A DNA stretch of 60,787 bases from Clostridia bacterium. GTDB lineage: Bacteria; Bacillota_A; Clostridia; UMGS1883; HGM11501. This document shows, piece by piece, positions 25,429-33,808 of this stretch (position 1 is its first letter; each line of letters begins with the position of its first letter). A program made the translations under genes and the position numbers. The stretch spans positions 1-60,787 of the forward strand of contig JAFXHP010000009.1 of NCBI GenBank assembly GCA_017536285.1, in the 5' to 3' direction. Under the pieces are notes generated by a model. The model searched no databases. It saw only the letters and a list, made by a program, of their open reading frames with translations, and was not told the origin of the DNA.

Positions 25429-26763
25429 ATGTCAAAACCTTGTGTTGCCATAGTAGGAAGACCTAACGTAGGAAAATCAACACTTTTTAACAGACTTACC
25501 GGCGGAAGAACTGCTATCGTTGAAGATACTCCGGGTATTACCCGTGACAGAATTTATAAAGATGCAGAATGGTGCGGAAAGGTATTTACTTTAATCGATA
25601 CCGGCGGTATTGAGCCTAAAAGTTATGATATAATTTTATCACAGATGAAGCGTCAGGCTGACCTTGCAATAGAACAGGCGGATGTTATTATATTCATGGT
25701 TGATGTTAAAACATCTATGACGGCGTCCGATGCCGAAGTTGCGGCAATATTGCAAAAGTCCGGAAAGCCTGTGGTTCTTGCGGTGAATAAGAGTGACTCT
25801 CCCGGAAACCCTCCCATGGAGTTTTATGAGTTTTACAATTTGGGAATAGGAGAACCGATTGCTGTAAGCTCCACCCACGGTATGGGACTTGGCGAGCTTT
25901 TGGATGAAGTTTGCTCATATTTTGACGAATCCGACTTTGATGAAAGCAGCGAAGAAGATGTAATCCGTGTTGCCGTAACAGGCAAACCGAATGCAGGAAA
26001 ATCCACTCTATTTAATCATCTTCTGGGAGAAGAAAGAGTTATTGTAAGTAATATTCCGGGAACTACCAGAGATGCGATAGACTCTTATCTTGAAAAGGAC
26101 GGACAGAAGTACATTATTGTTGACACGGCCGGAATGCGTAAGAGAGGAAAGATAGATGACAATGTTGAACGCTACAGCGTTGTACGTTCTTTGAATGCCA
26201 TTGAAAAAAGTGATGTATCTATTCTGATGATAGACGCATCCGAAGGCATAAGTGAACAGGATTCAAAAATTGCAGGCTATGCCCATGATAACGGAAGGGC
26301 GAGCATAATTGCCGTAAATAAATGGGACTTAATCGAAAAAGACGATAAGACTATGTCTGAATTCAAAAAGAGTATAGAAGAAAAACTTCCTTTTATGAAC
26401 TATGCACCTCAGGTTTATATAAGTGCGAAAACAGGCCAGCGAACAGAAAAACTGCTTGAAACCGTAAAGTTTGTTCATAAGGCACATAACACCCACATTT
26501 CAACAGGAGCACTTAATGATATAATAAATGAGGCTGTAAATAAAAATCAGGCACCTTCAGATAAGGGTAAAAGGCTTAAAATTTATTATGCAACCCAGGC
26601 GTCAACTGCACCGCCTACATTTGTACTTTTTGTAAATGATAAAGAGCTTTTCCATTTTTCATATTTGAGATATATTGAAAATCAGATCCGTACAGCTTTT
26701 GATTTGACGGGAACTCCTGTTAAATTTATTTTAAGAGAGCGTAACGAAGATGAAAAGAAGTAA
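25429..26763 (+). CDS. der: Ribosome assembly GTPase Der (EngA)
   Basis: The 444-residue double GTPase acts in 50S ribosomal subunit maturation. The two G domains are clear: GRPNVGKST, DTPGITRD, NKSD in the first, and GKPNAGKST, NIPGTTRD, DTAGMRKRGK, NKWD in the second. A C-terminal KH-like domain (about 350-444) ends as usual with FVLFVNDKELFHFSYLRYIENQIR. AAAGGAGG precedes the ATG. It forms the common clostridial order DUF512-der-plsY-gpsA; the spoIVA gene that often follows gpsA is absent here. Confidence 0.97.
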   Translation: MSKPCVAIVGRPNVGKSTLFNRLTGGRTAIVEDTPGITRDRIYKDAEWCGKVFTLIDTGGIEPKSYDIILSQMKRQADLAIEQADVIIFMVDVKTSMTASDAEVAAILQKSGKPVVLAVNKSDSPGNPPMEFYEFYNLGIGEPIAVSSTHGMGLGELLDEVCSYFDESDFDESSEEDVIRVAVTGKPNAGKSTLFNHLLGEERVIVSNIPGTTRDAIDSYLEKDGQKYIIVDTAGMRKRGKIDDNVERYSVVRSLNAIEKSDVSILMIDASEGISEQDSKIAGYAHDNGRASIIAVNKWDLIEKDDKTMSEFKKSIEEKLPFMNYAPQVYISAKTGQRTEKLLETVKFVHKAHNTHISTGALNDIINEAVNKNQAPSDKGKRLKIYYATQASTAPPTFVLFVNDKELFHFSYLRYIENQIRTAFDLTGTPVKFILRERNEDEKK

Positions 26764-26774
26764 GGAGAAAAGCT

Positions 26775-27392
26775 ATGGAAAATTATCTTTTTTTTGCAAT
26801 AAGCCTTTTGATAGGCTACCTTTTCGGAAGCATCAATCCTGCAATTATCCTTTCAAAAGCAATGGGCAAGGATGTGCGTACCATGGGTAGCGGAAATGCA
26901 GGAGCGACCAATATGCTCAGAAACTACGGAAAAGCTTCTGCACTTATTGTAATGTTTGGCGATATATTAAAATGTGTTGTTGCAGTAATTACAGCCGGTA
27001 TTATAGCAGACAGATTTGTGGATTTCGGTCAGGTTTCGTGTGAATATTTTGCGGCTGCAGGTTGCATACTTGGACATAATTTTCCCCTTTATTTCGGATT
27101 TAAGGGAGGAAAAGGTGTTGTGGTTTCTGCAACATCCCTGTTTATGATTGACTGGAGAATCGGTCTTGTTGCTCTTTTAAGCTTTATCGTAATATTTTCT
27201 CTCAGCCGTTTTGTGTCCCTTGGCTCCATAATGAGTGCCTGCATTGCGGTTGCGGCATCACTTTTTATATCGGAGACAGAGGTTTTCTGGTTTGTTGCTT
27301 TTGCGGCGGTTTTGACGATAATAAGGCACAGAACAAATATAGTAAGATTGATAAAAGGCACAGAAACTAAGACTACATTTAGTAAAAAATAG
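26775..27392 (+). CDS. plsY: Glycerol-3-phosphate acyltransferase PlsY
   Basis: The 205-residue membrane protein transfers acyl groups from acyl-phosphate to glycerol-3-phosphate, the first step of phospholipid synthesis. Conserved loops are GSINPAIIL, MGSGNAGATNMLRNYGK and HNFPLYFGFKGGKGV, with five predicted helices. The length is typical. It starts 11 bases after der with AAGGAG. Its product partner gpsA, which supplies glycerol-3-phosphate, follows 39 bases downstream. Confidence 0.96.
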   Translation: MENYLFFAISLLIGYLFGSINPAIILSKAMGKDVRTMGSGNAGATNMLRNYGKASALIVMFGDILKCVVAVITAGIIADRFVDFGQVSCEYFAAAGCILGHNFPLYFGFKGGKGVVVSATSLFMIDWRIGLVALLSFIVIFSLSRFVSLGSIMSACIAVAASLFISETEVFWFVAFAAVLTIIRHRTNIVRLIKGTETKTTFSKK

Positions 27393-27404
27393 TCAATTTG
27401 ATGG

Positions 27405-27433
27405 TTGACATGTACTAAGAAAGGGTATATAAT
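27405..27433 (+). promoter_or_regulatory. Perfect consensus promoter overlapping the gpsA start codon
   Basis: TTGACA (27405-27410), exactly 17 bases, TATAAT (27428-27433). The final AT of the -10 box is the first two bases of the gpsA ATG, and the gpsA ribosome site lies in the spacer. The transcription start would fall near 27440, inside gpsA. Confidence 0.55.
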
Positions 27434-28418
27434 GAAAGTATCTGTAATAGGTTCAGGTGGCTGGGGCACTGCTCTGGCTGTCCTGCTTGACAAAAAAGGT
27501 CATGATGTGACGCTCTGGTCCTGGTGTAAGGAAGAGAGCGATGTTTTGTTGTCTGAAAAAGAAAACAAAGCATATCTTCCGGGAATTAAGCTTCCGGATA
27601 GTATAATATACACAAGTGATCTTGAAAAGGCTGTGACTTGGGCAGAGGTTGTAGTTACGGTGCTTCCCAGCCACAGACTTCGGGCATATGCCAAATTAAT
27701 GGCTCCTTTTATAGGCGACAGAATAATTGTTAACTGCACTAAAGGTTTGGAACAGGGAAGTCTAAAGACTATGTCAGAGTGTATCGAAGAAGAAATTCCG
27801 GATTCCAATGTTGTTGTCTTGTCAGGCCCATCTCATGCAGAGGAAGTTGCACGTTTCATACCGACAACCGTTGTTGCGGCATCTGAAAATCAGGTTCTGG
27901 CGGAAAAAGTGCAGGATATTTTTATGTGCGAAAGCTTCAGAGTTTATACGAATACTGACGTATGCGGAGTTGAAATAGGCGGTGCACTTAAAAATGTCAT
28001 TGCCCTTTGTGCCGGAATGGTTGACGGACTCTCTTACGGAGACAATACCAAAGCGGCACTCATGACAAGAGGGCTTTCTGAAATCACAAGGCTTGGAGTG
28101 GCACTTGGCGGAAAAAGAGAAACCTTTATGGGACTTACCGGAATAGGGGACTTGATTGTTACCTGTACCAGTATGCACAGCAGAAATCGCCGTGCGGGAA
28201 TTCTGCTTGGTCAGGGCAAAAGCCTTGATGAAACACTTTCTGAAATTAAAATGGTTACAGAAGGTATAACAAGCTGCTCTGCAGCATATGAACTGGCGAA
28301 AAAACTGAACGTGGATATGCCCATTGTAAACGAGGCGTATGCCGTTCTTTATGAAAATAAAAATCCGAGGACAGCGGTTCTCGATCTTATGATGCGAGGT
28401 AAAAAAGAAGAAGTTTGA
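27432..28418 (+). CDS. gpsA: NAD(P)-dependent glycerol-3-phosphate dehydrogenase
   Basis: The 328-residue enzyme reduces dihydroxyacetone phosphate to glycerol-3-phosphate for lipid synthesis. The Rossmann start MKVSVIGSGGWGTALAVLL fixes the start at 27432, since any later start would remove the nucleotide site. Other motifs are NCTKGLE, LSGPSHAEEVA, ALKNVIALCAGMVDGL with the catalytic lysine, and GLTGIGDLIVTC. AAAGGG lies upstream. The region just before it contains a perfect promoter that cannot serve this start codon, so gpsA itself must be translated from read-through mRNA from plsY. Confidence 0.96.
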   Translation: MKVSVIGSGGWGTALAVLLDKKGHDVTLWSWCKEESDVLLSEKENKAYLPGIKLPDSIIYTSDLEKAVTWAEVVVTVLPSHRLRAYAKLMAPFIGDRIIVNCTKGLEQGSLKTMSECIEEEIPDSNVVVLSGPSHAEEVARFIPTTVVAASENQVLAEKVQDIFMCESFRVYTNTDVCGVEIGGALKNVIALCAGMVDGLSYGDNTKAALMTRGLSEITRLGVALGGKRETFMGLTGIGDLIVTCTSMHSRNRRAGILLGQGKSLDETLSEIKMVTEGITSCSAAYELAKKLNVDMPIVNEAYAVLYENKNPRTAVLDLMMRGKKEEV

Positions 28419-28441
28419 TTAAAAGGAAGGAATGAAGGATT

Positions 28442-29290
28442 ATGAAAAAGACAGCTTTGGTAGTTTTGGCAGCAGGTATGGGTAGCCGATTTGGCGGACT
28501 CAAGCAGATGGAGCCTTTTGGCCTTAACGGAGAAGCAATCCTTGACTTTTCTGTAAATGACGCCATTGAGGCAGGTTTCAGCGAAGTTATATTCATAATA
28601 AAGAAGGAAATTGAAAAGGATTTTAAGGAAACTGTAGGAAAGAGAACCGAGGCTAAGATTCCTGTAAAGTACGCTTATCAGGAACTTAATAAAATCCCCA
28701 TGGGATTTGCAGTTCCTTCGGACAGAACGAAGCCTTGGGGAACCGGCCATGCACTTTTATGTGCACAGAGCCTTATAGATTCTCCTTTTGTAATAATCAA
28801 CGCCGATGACTACTATGGCAAGGAAGGGCTCAAGAAGTTAAAGGCACATCTTGATGAGTCTGAGGACTTTGCACTTGCAGGCTATAAGCTTTACAACACT
28901 CTTTCTGAAACAGGTAAGGTTTCAAGAGGTGTATGTAAGGTTGAAAATGACTATCTTGCAAATATCGATGAAACAAGCGTTGACAAAGACAGCGGATATG
29001 CCGAAGATACTCTTGTATCTATGAATATGTGGGGACTTACTCCTAAGATTTTTGAATTTTTAAGACCTTATTTCAGCGAATTCTTAACAGAGAAAATCTC
29101 TGTTCCAAAGAGCGAATTTTTCCTTCCCACGGCAATAGACCGTGCTATAAAGGAAGGTAACACAAAAGTTAAGGTTTATGAAACAGATGATAAATGGTAC
29201 GGTGTTACCTACAGAGAAGATGCCGACGGAGTAAGAGAGGCTCTTCAGGATATGCAGAAAAGGGGATTATATGATGGATTGCTTAAATGA
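28442..29290 (+). CDS. Sugar-phosphate nucleotidyltransferase
   Basis: The 282-residue GT-A-like nucleotidyltransferase has the signature LAAGMGSRFGGLKQMEPFG (P-loop-like GxGxRxxxxK), a metal/sugar site IINADDYYGKEGL and a C-terminal LPTAIDRAI. It lacks a beta-helix acyltransferase domain, unlike GlmU. It overlaps the following N-acetylhexosamine-kinase-like gene by 20 bases. In bifidobacterial lacto-N-biose use, such a kinase works with a uridylyltransferase, so this protein probably makes a UDP-sugar, perhaps UDP-GlcNAc or UDP-GalNAc, from the kinase product. The exact sugar is inference. Confidence 0.88.
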   Translation: MKKTALVVLAAGMGSRFGGLKQMEPFGLNGEAILDFSVNDAIEAGFSEVIFIIKKEIEKDFKETVGKRTEAKIPVKYAYQELNKIPMGFAVPSDRTKPWGTGHALLCAQSLIDSPFVIINADDYYGKEGLKKLKAHLDESEDFALAGYKLYNTLSETGKVSRGVCKVENDYLANIDETSVDKDSGYAEDTLVSMNMWGLTPKIFEFLRPYFSEFLTEKISVPKSEFFLPTAIDRAIKEGNTKVKVYETDDKWYGVTYREDADGVREALQDMQKRGLYDGLLK

Positions 29291-30344
29291 GATATTAAAG
29301 GAATACGATCTTGAAGATAAAGCATCACCTTATGGAGACGGACATATAAACGATACATATCTTCTTACAAGAAAGAGCTATATTTTACAGAGAATAAATA
29401 CCGGTATATTTAAAGATGCCGACGGTCTTATGGAAAATATTGCAAATGTAACAGAGTATTTAAGAGAAAAGATTAAAGCTGCCGGAGGTGACCCCGACAG
29501 AGAAACTCTTACTGTTATAAAAACCAAGAATGGCGAAAACTATTATAAAGCTACTGACGGAAACTGCTACAGAATTTATAAGTTTATTGATAAGGCATTA
29601 AGCTATAATAAGGTTGAAAATCCCACGCAGTTCTACAATGCTGCAAAGTCATTCGGTCGTTTTGCTATGTTCCTTGATAAATATCCTGCAGAAACACTTC
29701 ATGAAACAATAGTTGACTTCCACAATACTCCTGTTCGTTATGAACAGCTCGATGCTGCAATTAAAGCTGACCCCAAGGGCAGAGTTGCCGAGGTTCAGGC
29801 AGAAATTGATTTTGCAATGGCAAGAAGAGAAGAAGCAGGCAAGGTTGTACGAGCAATAGCAGATGGTAAAATTCCCGTAAGAGTAACTCACAACGATACA
29901 AAGCTTAACAACGTTATGCTTGACGAAAAGACAGGCGAAGGCGTTTGCGTTGTGGACCTTGATACTGTTATGCCCGGTTCTCTTTTATACGATTTTGGTG
30001 ATGCTTTAAGATTCGGTGCATCAAGCGGTGCAGAAGACGAAACAGACCTTTCCAAAATCTGGTTTGATATGGAGCTTTATGAAGCATTTGCAAAGGGCTA
30101 TCTTGAAGAAACAGGTGCAATTCTTACAGAAACTGAAAGAGAATATCTTCCTTTCTCAGCAAAGCTTCTTACTTTGGAATGCGGAATCCGCTTCCTTGCA
30201 GACTATATAAACGGAGATACATATTTCAAAATTCATAAGCCTTCCCACAATCTTGACAGAGCGAGAAATCAGTTCAAGCTTGTCGCAGACATGGAAACAA
30301 AAATGGAAGAAATGATGAAGGTTGTTGACAAGTATTCAAAATAA
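29271..30344 (+). CDS. Phosphotransferase-family kinase, N-acetylhexosamine 1-kinase-like
   Basis: The 357-residue kinase has an aminoglycoside-phosphotransferase fold. The catalytic loop is RVTHNDTKLNNVML (Asp as base, Asn for metal), followed by VVDLDTVMPGSLLYDFGDALRFG, where the first Asp binds Mg. An N-terminal YGDGHINDTYLL and LQRIN are typical of the NahK branch, which phosphorylates C1 of GlcNAc or GalNAc. Translation is coupled to the nucleotidyltransferase gene (20-base overlap). Together they would form a two-step salvage route from free N-acetylhexosamine to nucleotide sugar, for example from mucin or milk glycans. No transporter or phosphorylase is adjacent. Confidence 0.88.
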   Translation: MMDCLNEILKEYDLEDKASPYGDGHINDTYLLTRKSYILQRINTGIFKDADGLMENIANVTEYLREKIKAAGGDPDRETLTVIKTKNGENYYKATDGNCYRIYKFIDKALSYNKVENPTQFYNAAKSFGRFAMFLDKYPAETLHETIVDFHNTPVRYEQLDAAIKADPKGRVAEVQAEIDFAMARREEAGKVVRAIADGKIPVRVTHNDTKLNNVMLDEKTGEGVCVVDLDTVMPGSLLYDFGDALRFGASSGAEDETDLSKIWFDMELYEAFAKGYLEETGAILTETEREYLPFSAKLLTLECGIRFLADYINGDTYFKIHKPSHNLDRARNQFKLVADMETKMEEMMKVVDKYSK

Positions 30345-30345
30345 T

Positions 30346-30378
30346 AAAAAACCGATGCACGAAAGTGCATCGGTTTTT
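30346..30378. terminator. Bidirectional terminator between the kinase gene and the cysteine-desulfurase-family gene
   Basis: The stem AAAACCGATGCAC, loop GAAA, and its complement GTGCATCGGTTTT have A and T runs at the ends. It serves both convergent genes. Confidence 0.93.
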
Positions 30379-31513
30379 ACGTTTCTTTCAGACATTTTGC
30401 CACAGCTGAGGCTGCTTTTTTTATGTCACGGGGAGTTGTATATATCCCTGGAGAAAAGCGAACAGTTCCGGTATCAAATGTGCCTAATGTTTTGTGTGCA
30501 AGTGGTGCACAGTGAAGTCCTGCCCTGACGCAAATGCCATGATTTTTAAATAGTTTATCTGAAAGTGAAAAACAATCCATAGGCGTTACAACAGATAAAA
30601 CGGCGGAACAGTTTTCTGAAAATGGAGATCCTTTAAGTTCTACGCCTTTTATTGCGGATAAGTCTTCGGCAAGTATGCGTGTAAGATAACGCTCGTATTT
30701 GCCGATTTCTTCGGCACCGACTTTCAGTATGTGGTTTGTTCCGGCAAGTAAGCCTGCGATTGCGGGAACGCAAAGTGTTCCGCTTTCTAATCGGTCGGGG
30801 AAAATATCCGGCTGAAACAGAGATTCCGACATACTTCCCGTACCTCCCTCGGTAAGAGGAGACACATCGATGCCTTTTCGTATATAAAGGCCACCGCTTC
30901 CCTGAGGTCCTAATAGGCCTTTATGTCCCGGGAACGCCAAAATATCTATGTTATACCGCCGGACATCGATGGTTGAACAGCCTGCACTTTGTGAGGCGTC
31001 CACCATAAAAATTACCCCTTTTCTTTTGGCTTCGATGCCTATTGATGCAAGATCGTTTTTGCTTCCGCACACATTGGAGGAATGTATGAGACATAGAAGA
31101 CGAGTATCGGAAGTAAGTGCATTTGCCACCGATTCGGGGCTTATATATCCGCAGGAATCTGCTTTTATATATGAGGTTTCGATGCCTTGCTTTTCGAGAG
31201 CTTTTAGGGGGCGGAGAACAGAATTGTGTTCCATAGATGTGGTTAAAACATTATCTCCGCTTTTTAATACGCCTTTAAGGGCGGTGTTTATTGCAGTGGT
31301 TGCATTGTTCGTGAAGACAATATTTTCGGGTTCAGGGATATTAAATAATCGTGCCAATGCTTCTCTTGCAGAATACACAACCGATGAGGCTCTGCGGGAT
31401 AAAATATATCCTCCCCGTCCGGGACTTGCACAGGTATTTAATGCATTGATTACCGCTTTTTTTACACATTCGGGTTTTTGGAAAGTTGTGGCGGCATTAT
31501 CCAGATAAATCAT
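30377..31513 (-). CDS. Class V aminotransferase-fold enzyme, cysteine desulfurase family
   Basis: The 378-residue PLP enzyme starts MIYLDNAATTFQKPECVKKA. It carries the lysine loop FPGHKGLLGPQGSGGLY, the cofactor segment MVDASQSAG, and a late CVRAGLHCAPLAHKTLGT containing the candidate persulfide Cys. This pattern fits the cysteine-desulfurase-related subfamily TIGR01977 rather than IscS or SufS; it is shorter than SufS and has no IscU or SufU neighbour. It is encoded just after a DUF3343 protein on the same strand. Such pairs often occur in sulfur or selenium trafficking contexts, so it may deliver sulfur or selenium from Cys or Sec. The substrate is not provable here. Confidence 0.92.
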   Translation of the reverse strand: MIYLDNAATTFQKPECVKKAVINALNTCASPGRGGYILSRRASSVVYSAREALARLFNIPEPENIVFTNNATTAINTALKGVLKSGDNVLTTSMEHNSVLRPLKALEKQGIETSYIKADSCGYISPESVANALTSDTRLLCLIHSSNVCGSKNDLASIGIEAKRKGVIFMVDASQSAGCSTIDVRRYNIDILAFPGHKGLLGPQGSGGLYIRKGIDVSPLTEGGTGSMSESLFQPDIFPDRLESGTLCVPAIAGLLAGTNHILKVGAEEIGKYERYLTRILAEDLSAIKGVELKGSPFSENCSAVLSVVTPMDCFSLSDKLFKNHGICVRAGLHCAPLAHKTLGTFDTGTVRFSPGIYTTPRDIKKAASAVAKCLKET

Positions 31514-31545
31514 TTATATTACTCCTTGACAGCAAAGGCTTTGAA

Positions 31546-31764
31546 TCAGGATTCCTCCTGATAAATTTTTTTGACAGATATATGAAGGCTTGAGGCAAGA
31601 GAAGAAACTTCGGACAGATAATTTTTATTTAATCTAAGAGAGTAGGAGCATCCGCCTTCCGAGAGACGTTTTGGTGTTTGAATTATTTCCGAAGCAATAT
31701 TTCTTGCGGCAAGTTGCTTTTTCAGCCGCTGGGCACTTGTAACAGAAGAAAGTATGACCAGCAT
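31546..31764 (-). CDS. DUF3343 domain protein
   Basis: The 72-residue protein starts at 31764 after AAAGGAG, giving MLVILSSVTSAQRLKKQLA. The short alpha/beta domain with an SSVTSAQRLKKQL opening and a central GGCSYSLRL (single Cys) matches DUF3343, found alone or fused to YedF/TusA-like proteins and proposed as a Se/S carrier. It lies 32 bases before the desulfurase-family gene, so the two form an operon. An upstream in-frame reading to 31821 lacks a ribosome site and crosses a leader hairpin. Confidence 0.85.
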   Translation of the reverse strand: MLVILSSVTSAQRLKKQLAARNIASEIIQTPKRLSEGGCSYSLRLNKNYLSEVSSLASSLHISVKKIYQEES

Positions 31765-31781
31765 GGAATCACTCCTTTCGG

Positions 31782-31802
31782 TATCGGAACGTTTTTCCGA
31801 TA
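31782..31802 (-). promoter_or_regulatory. Leader hairpin upstream of the DUF3343 gene
   Basis: TATCGGAA (31782-31789) and TTCCGATA (31795-31802) form a perfect 8-bp inverted repeat with a five-base loop. A TATAAT read on the minus strand at 31829-31824 could be the -10 box of the same operon, though its -35 match is poor. It could be a repressor operator or an RNA hairpin. Confidence 0.4.
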
Positions 31803-31901
31803 TGGTGTTATCTTCGGCCAATAATTATAGTATGCAAATTAATTGATTAAGGACACAAAAAATAAAAAATATAAAAAAAGCAAAAAAAATGAAGATTTTC
31901 C

Positions 31902-31930
31902 TTGCAAAATTGATTAAAAAAGGTTATTAT
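31902..31930 (+). promoter_or_regulatory. Candidate promoter of the PucR-like regulator / ftsEX operon
   Basis: TTGCAA (31902-31907), 17 bases, TATTAT (31925-31930), preceded by a 40-base A-rich tract (31851-31890) that may act as an UP element. Confidence 0.5.
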
Positions 31931-32027
31931 ATAGTAGGATAGTATTTTTGTATTTAAATTCAGGAAGAACGTAATATTGGAAACGTTTTACGTTTGATAT
32001 ACGGATTTTGAGAAAGGGATGATTTTT

Positions 32028-33113
32028 ATGTCAAATAAATTTTTTCAGGGCGTTGTATATCAGCTGAAAGAGGCTTTTGGAAGACCTGTAGGCGTGATAT
32101 TTGATAACGAGACAATACGTTCATTCAGCGATATGAGTGCTATAGAAGAAATTCTTGACGAAGTACAGCAACAGTGCAGCGAGCCCGGCAGAGTCTATGT
32201 TGCATCGGGATATACATTTATAGGCGGAGGCGTAAGAGGGAAGACAGATTTTATTGCCTTTGTTGAGGGAGAAGACGAAGATGCAAAAAAGGATGTAAGT
32301 ATCTTATCCGTATCCATACTCAGCATAAAACAGTTCTATGATGAGAAGTTTGATAAAATAAACTTTATTAAAAATGTACTTCTTGATAATATTATGATTG
32401 GGGATCTCCATGCAAAAACCAAGGAATTGCATATTCCTACGGATGTAACACGTGTTGTTATGACCGTGCGTGTTGATGCAGGACATGATCAGGCGGCAAT
32501 TGATATGCTGGCAAATGTTTTTCCCGACAAGGAAAAGGATTTTATAATCAGCATAGATTCCGGAGATGTGGCAATTGTAAAGGAATTGAAGCCTAATTTT
32601 TCCGATAAAGACGTGCAGAAGATTGCAAAGTCTCTGCTTGATACAATAAATTCTGAACTTATGGTAAATGCATCCATAGGTATAGGAACAATTGTGAATG
32701 ATATGAAGGATCTTGCAAAGAGCTACAGAGAGGCTCATGTGGCTCTTGAAGTAGGTAAGGTAATGGATACGGACAAGCCTATAGTAAGCTACAACAAGCT
32801 TGGAATCGGCCGTCTCATCTATCAGCTTCCCACAACACTTTGCAAGCTGTTTTTGGATGAAGTGTTTGTAAAAGGCTCCCTTGACACACTTGATCATGAA
32901 ACCATTGTTACAATACAGAAGTTCTTTGAGAAAAACCTTAATGTATCAGAAACTTCCCGTCAGCTTTACGTTCACAGAAACACTCTTGTATACAGACTTG
33001 ACAAGGTACAGAAACTTACGGGATTGGATCTTAGAATGTTTGAAGATGCCATTGTTTTCAAGGTAGCTATGATGGTTAAGAAATACCTTGAATCCAATCC
33101 GAATAAGATTTGA
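32028..33113 (+). CDS. PucR/CdaR-type helix-turn-helix regulator
   Basis: The 361-residue protein (start at 32028, eight bases after AAAGGG; ATG 32019 overlaps that site) has a C-terminal PucR-type DNA-binding domain: FFEKNLNVSETSRQLYVHRNTLVYRLDKVQKLTGLDLR. A preceding GGDEF-like region resembles that of CdaR regulators (ASIGIGTIVNDMKDLAKSYREAHVALEVGK). The N-terminal 120 residues are unassigned. It directly precedes ftsE, a common arrangement in Clostridia, and could control this division/cell-wall operon. The ligand is unknown. Confidence 0.9.
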   Translation: MSNKFFQGVVYQLKEAFGRPVGVIFDNETIRSFSDMSAIEEILDEVQQQCSEPGRVYVASGYTFIGGGVRGKTDFIAFVEGEDEDAKKDVSILSVSILSIKQFYDEKFDKINFIKNVLLDNIMIGDLHAKTKELHIPTDVTRVVMTVRVDAGHDQAAIDMLANVFPDKEKDFIISIDSGDVAIVKELKPNFSDKDVQKIAKSLLDTINSELMVNASIGIGTIVNDMKDLAKSYREAHVALEVGKVMDTDKPIVSYNKLGIGRLIYQLPTTLCKLFLDEVFVKGSLDTLDHETIVTIQKFFEKNLNVSETSRQLYVHRNTLVYRLDKVQKLTGLDLRMFEDAIVFKVAMMVKKYLESNPNKI

Positions 33114-33121
33114 GGAGCAAT

Positions 33122-33808
33122 ATGATAGAATTTGTTGATGTTAAACTTACTTATCCCAATGGGACTAAAGCCCTTGATGGATTGTCATTTAAAATAGAGA
33201 GAGGGGAATTTGTTTACCTCACAGGTCGAAGCGGTGCAGGTAAATCCTCGATAATGAAGCTTCTTATGCGTGAGGAAAACCTTACAAGCGGGCAGATTTT
33301 TGTGGATGGAGTTGAAATATCCGGCCTTGCAAGAAGGGAAATTCCTTACCTCAGGAGAAGTCTTGGTATGGTATATCAGGATTTTAAGCTTCTTCCGAAG
33401 ACCACCGTTTTTGATAATGTTGCATTTGCGATGCAGGTTGTCGGTGCAAGCGGAAAAGCTATAAGAAAGCGTGTGCCGGAGGTTCTTGACCAGGTAAGCC
33501 TTTCGAATAAAGCAAGGTGCGATATATCGGAGCTTTCAGGCGGTGAACAGCAGAGAGTGTCCATTGCCAGAGCTTTGGTTAACCGCCCTACGGTTATTCT
33601 TGCGGATGAGCCGACAGGTAACCTTGACAGAATAGTGGCCATGGAAATCATGGATACGCTTGAGTCCATAAACAAAAGCGGAACAACAATTTTAATGGCT
33701 ACTCATGCGGCAGAAATTGTTAATGCAAGACCGAAGAGACTTCTGGTTGTTGATGACGGTAAGCTTACCCGTGATGAAGAGGGAGGATTGTATAAACTTG
33801 ATGAATAA
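33122..33808 (+). CDS. ftsE: Cell division ATP-binding protein FtsE
   Basis: The 228-residue ABC ATPase has Walker [10 protein letters not shown], signature [15 protein letters not shown], Walker [13 protein letters not shown] and a switch His in MATHAAEIV. The typical FtsE segment [25 protein letters not shown] is present. The start at 33122 follows GAGGAG. It pairs with FtsX, whose gene overlaps by 8 bases, to activate an extracellular murein hydrolase at division or during sporulation. The hydrolase is encoded next in the same operon. Confidence 0.97.
   Translation: MIEFVDVKLTYPNGTKALDGLSFKIERGEFVYLTGRSGAGKSSIMKLLMREENLTSGQIFVDGVEISGLARREIPYLRRSLGMVYQDFKLLPKTTVFDNVAFAMQVVGASGKAIRKRVPEVLDQVSLSNKARCDISELSGGEQQRVSIARALVNRPTVILADEPTGNLDRIVAMEIMDTLESINKSGTTILMATHAAEIVNARPKRLLVVDDGKLTRDEEGGLYKLDE

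Noticed and set aside
32304..32897. A 197-codon minus-strand open frame inside the PucR-type regulator
   Set aside because: It is antisense to a clear regulator, the composition is atypical and there is no ribosome site.
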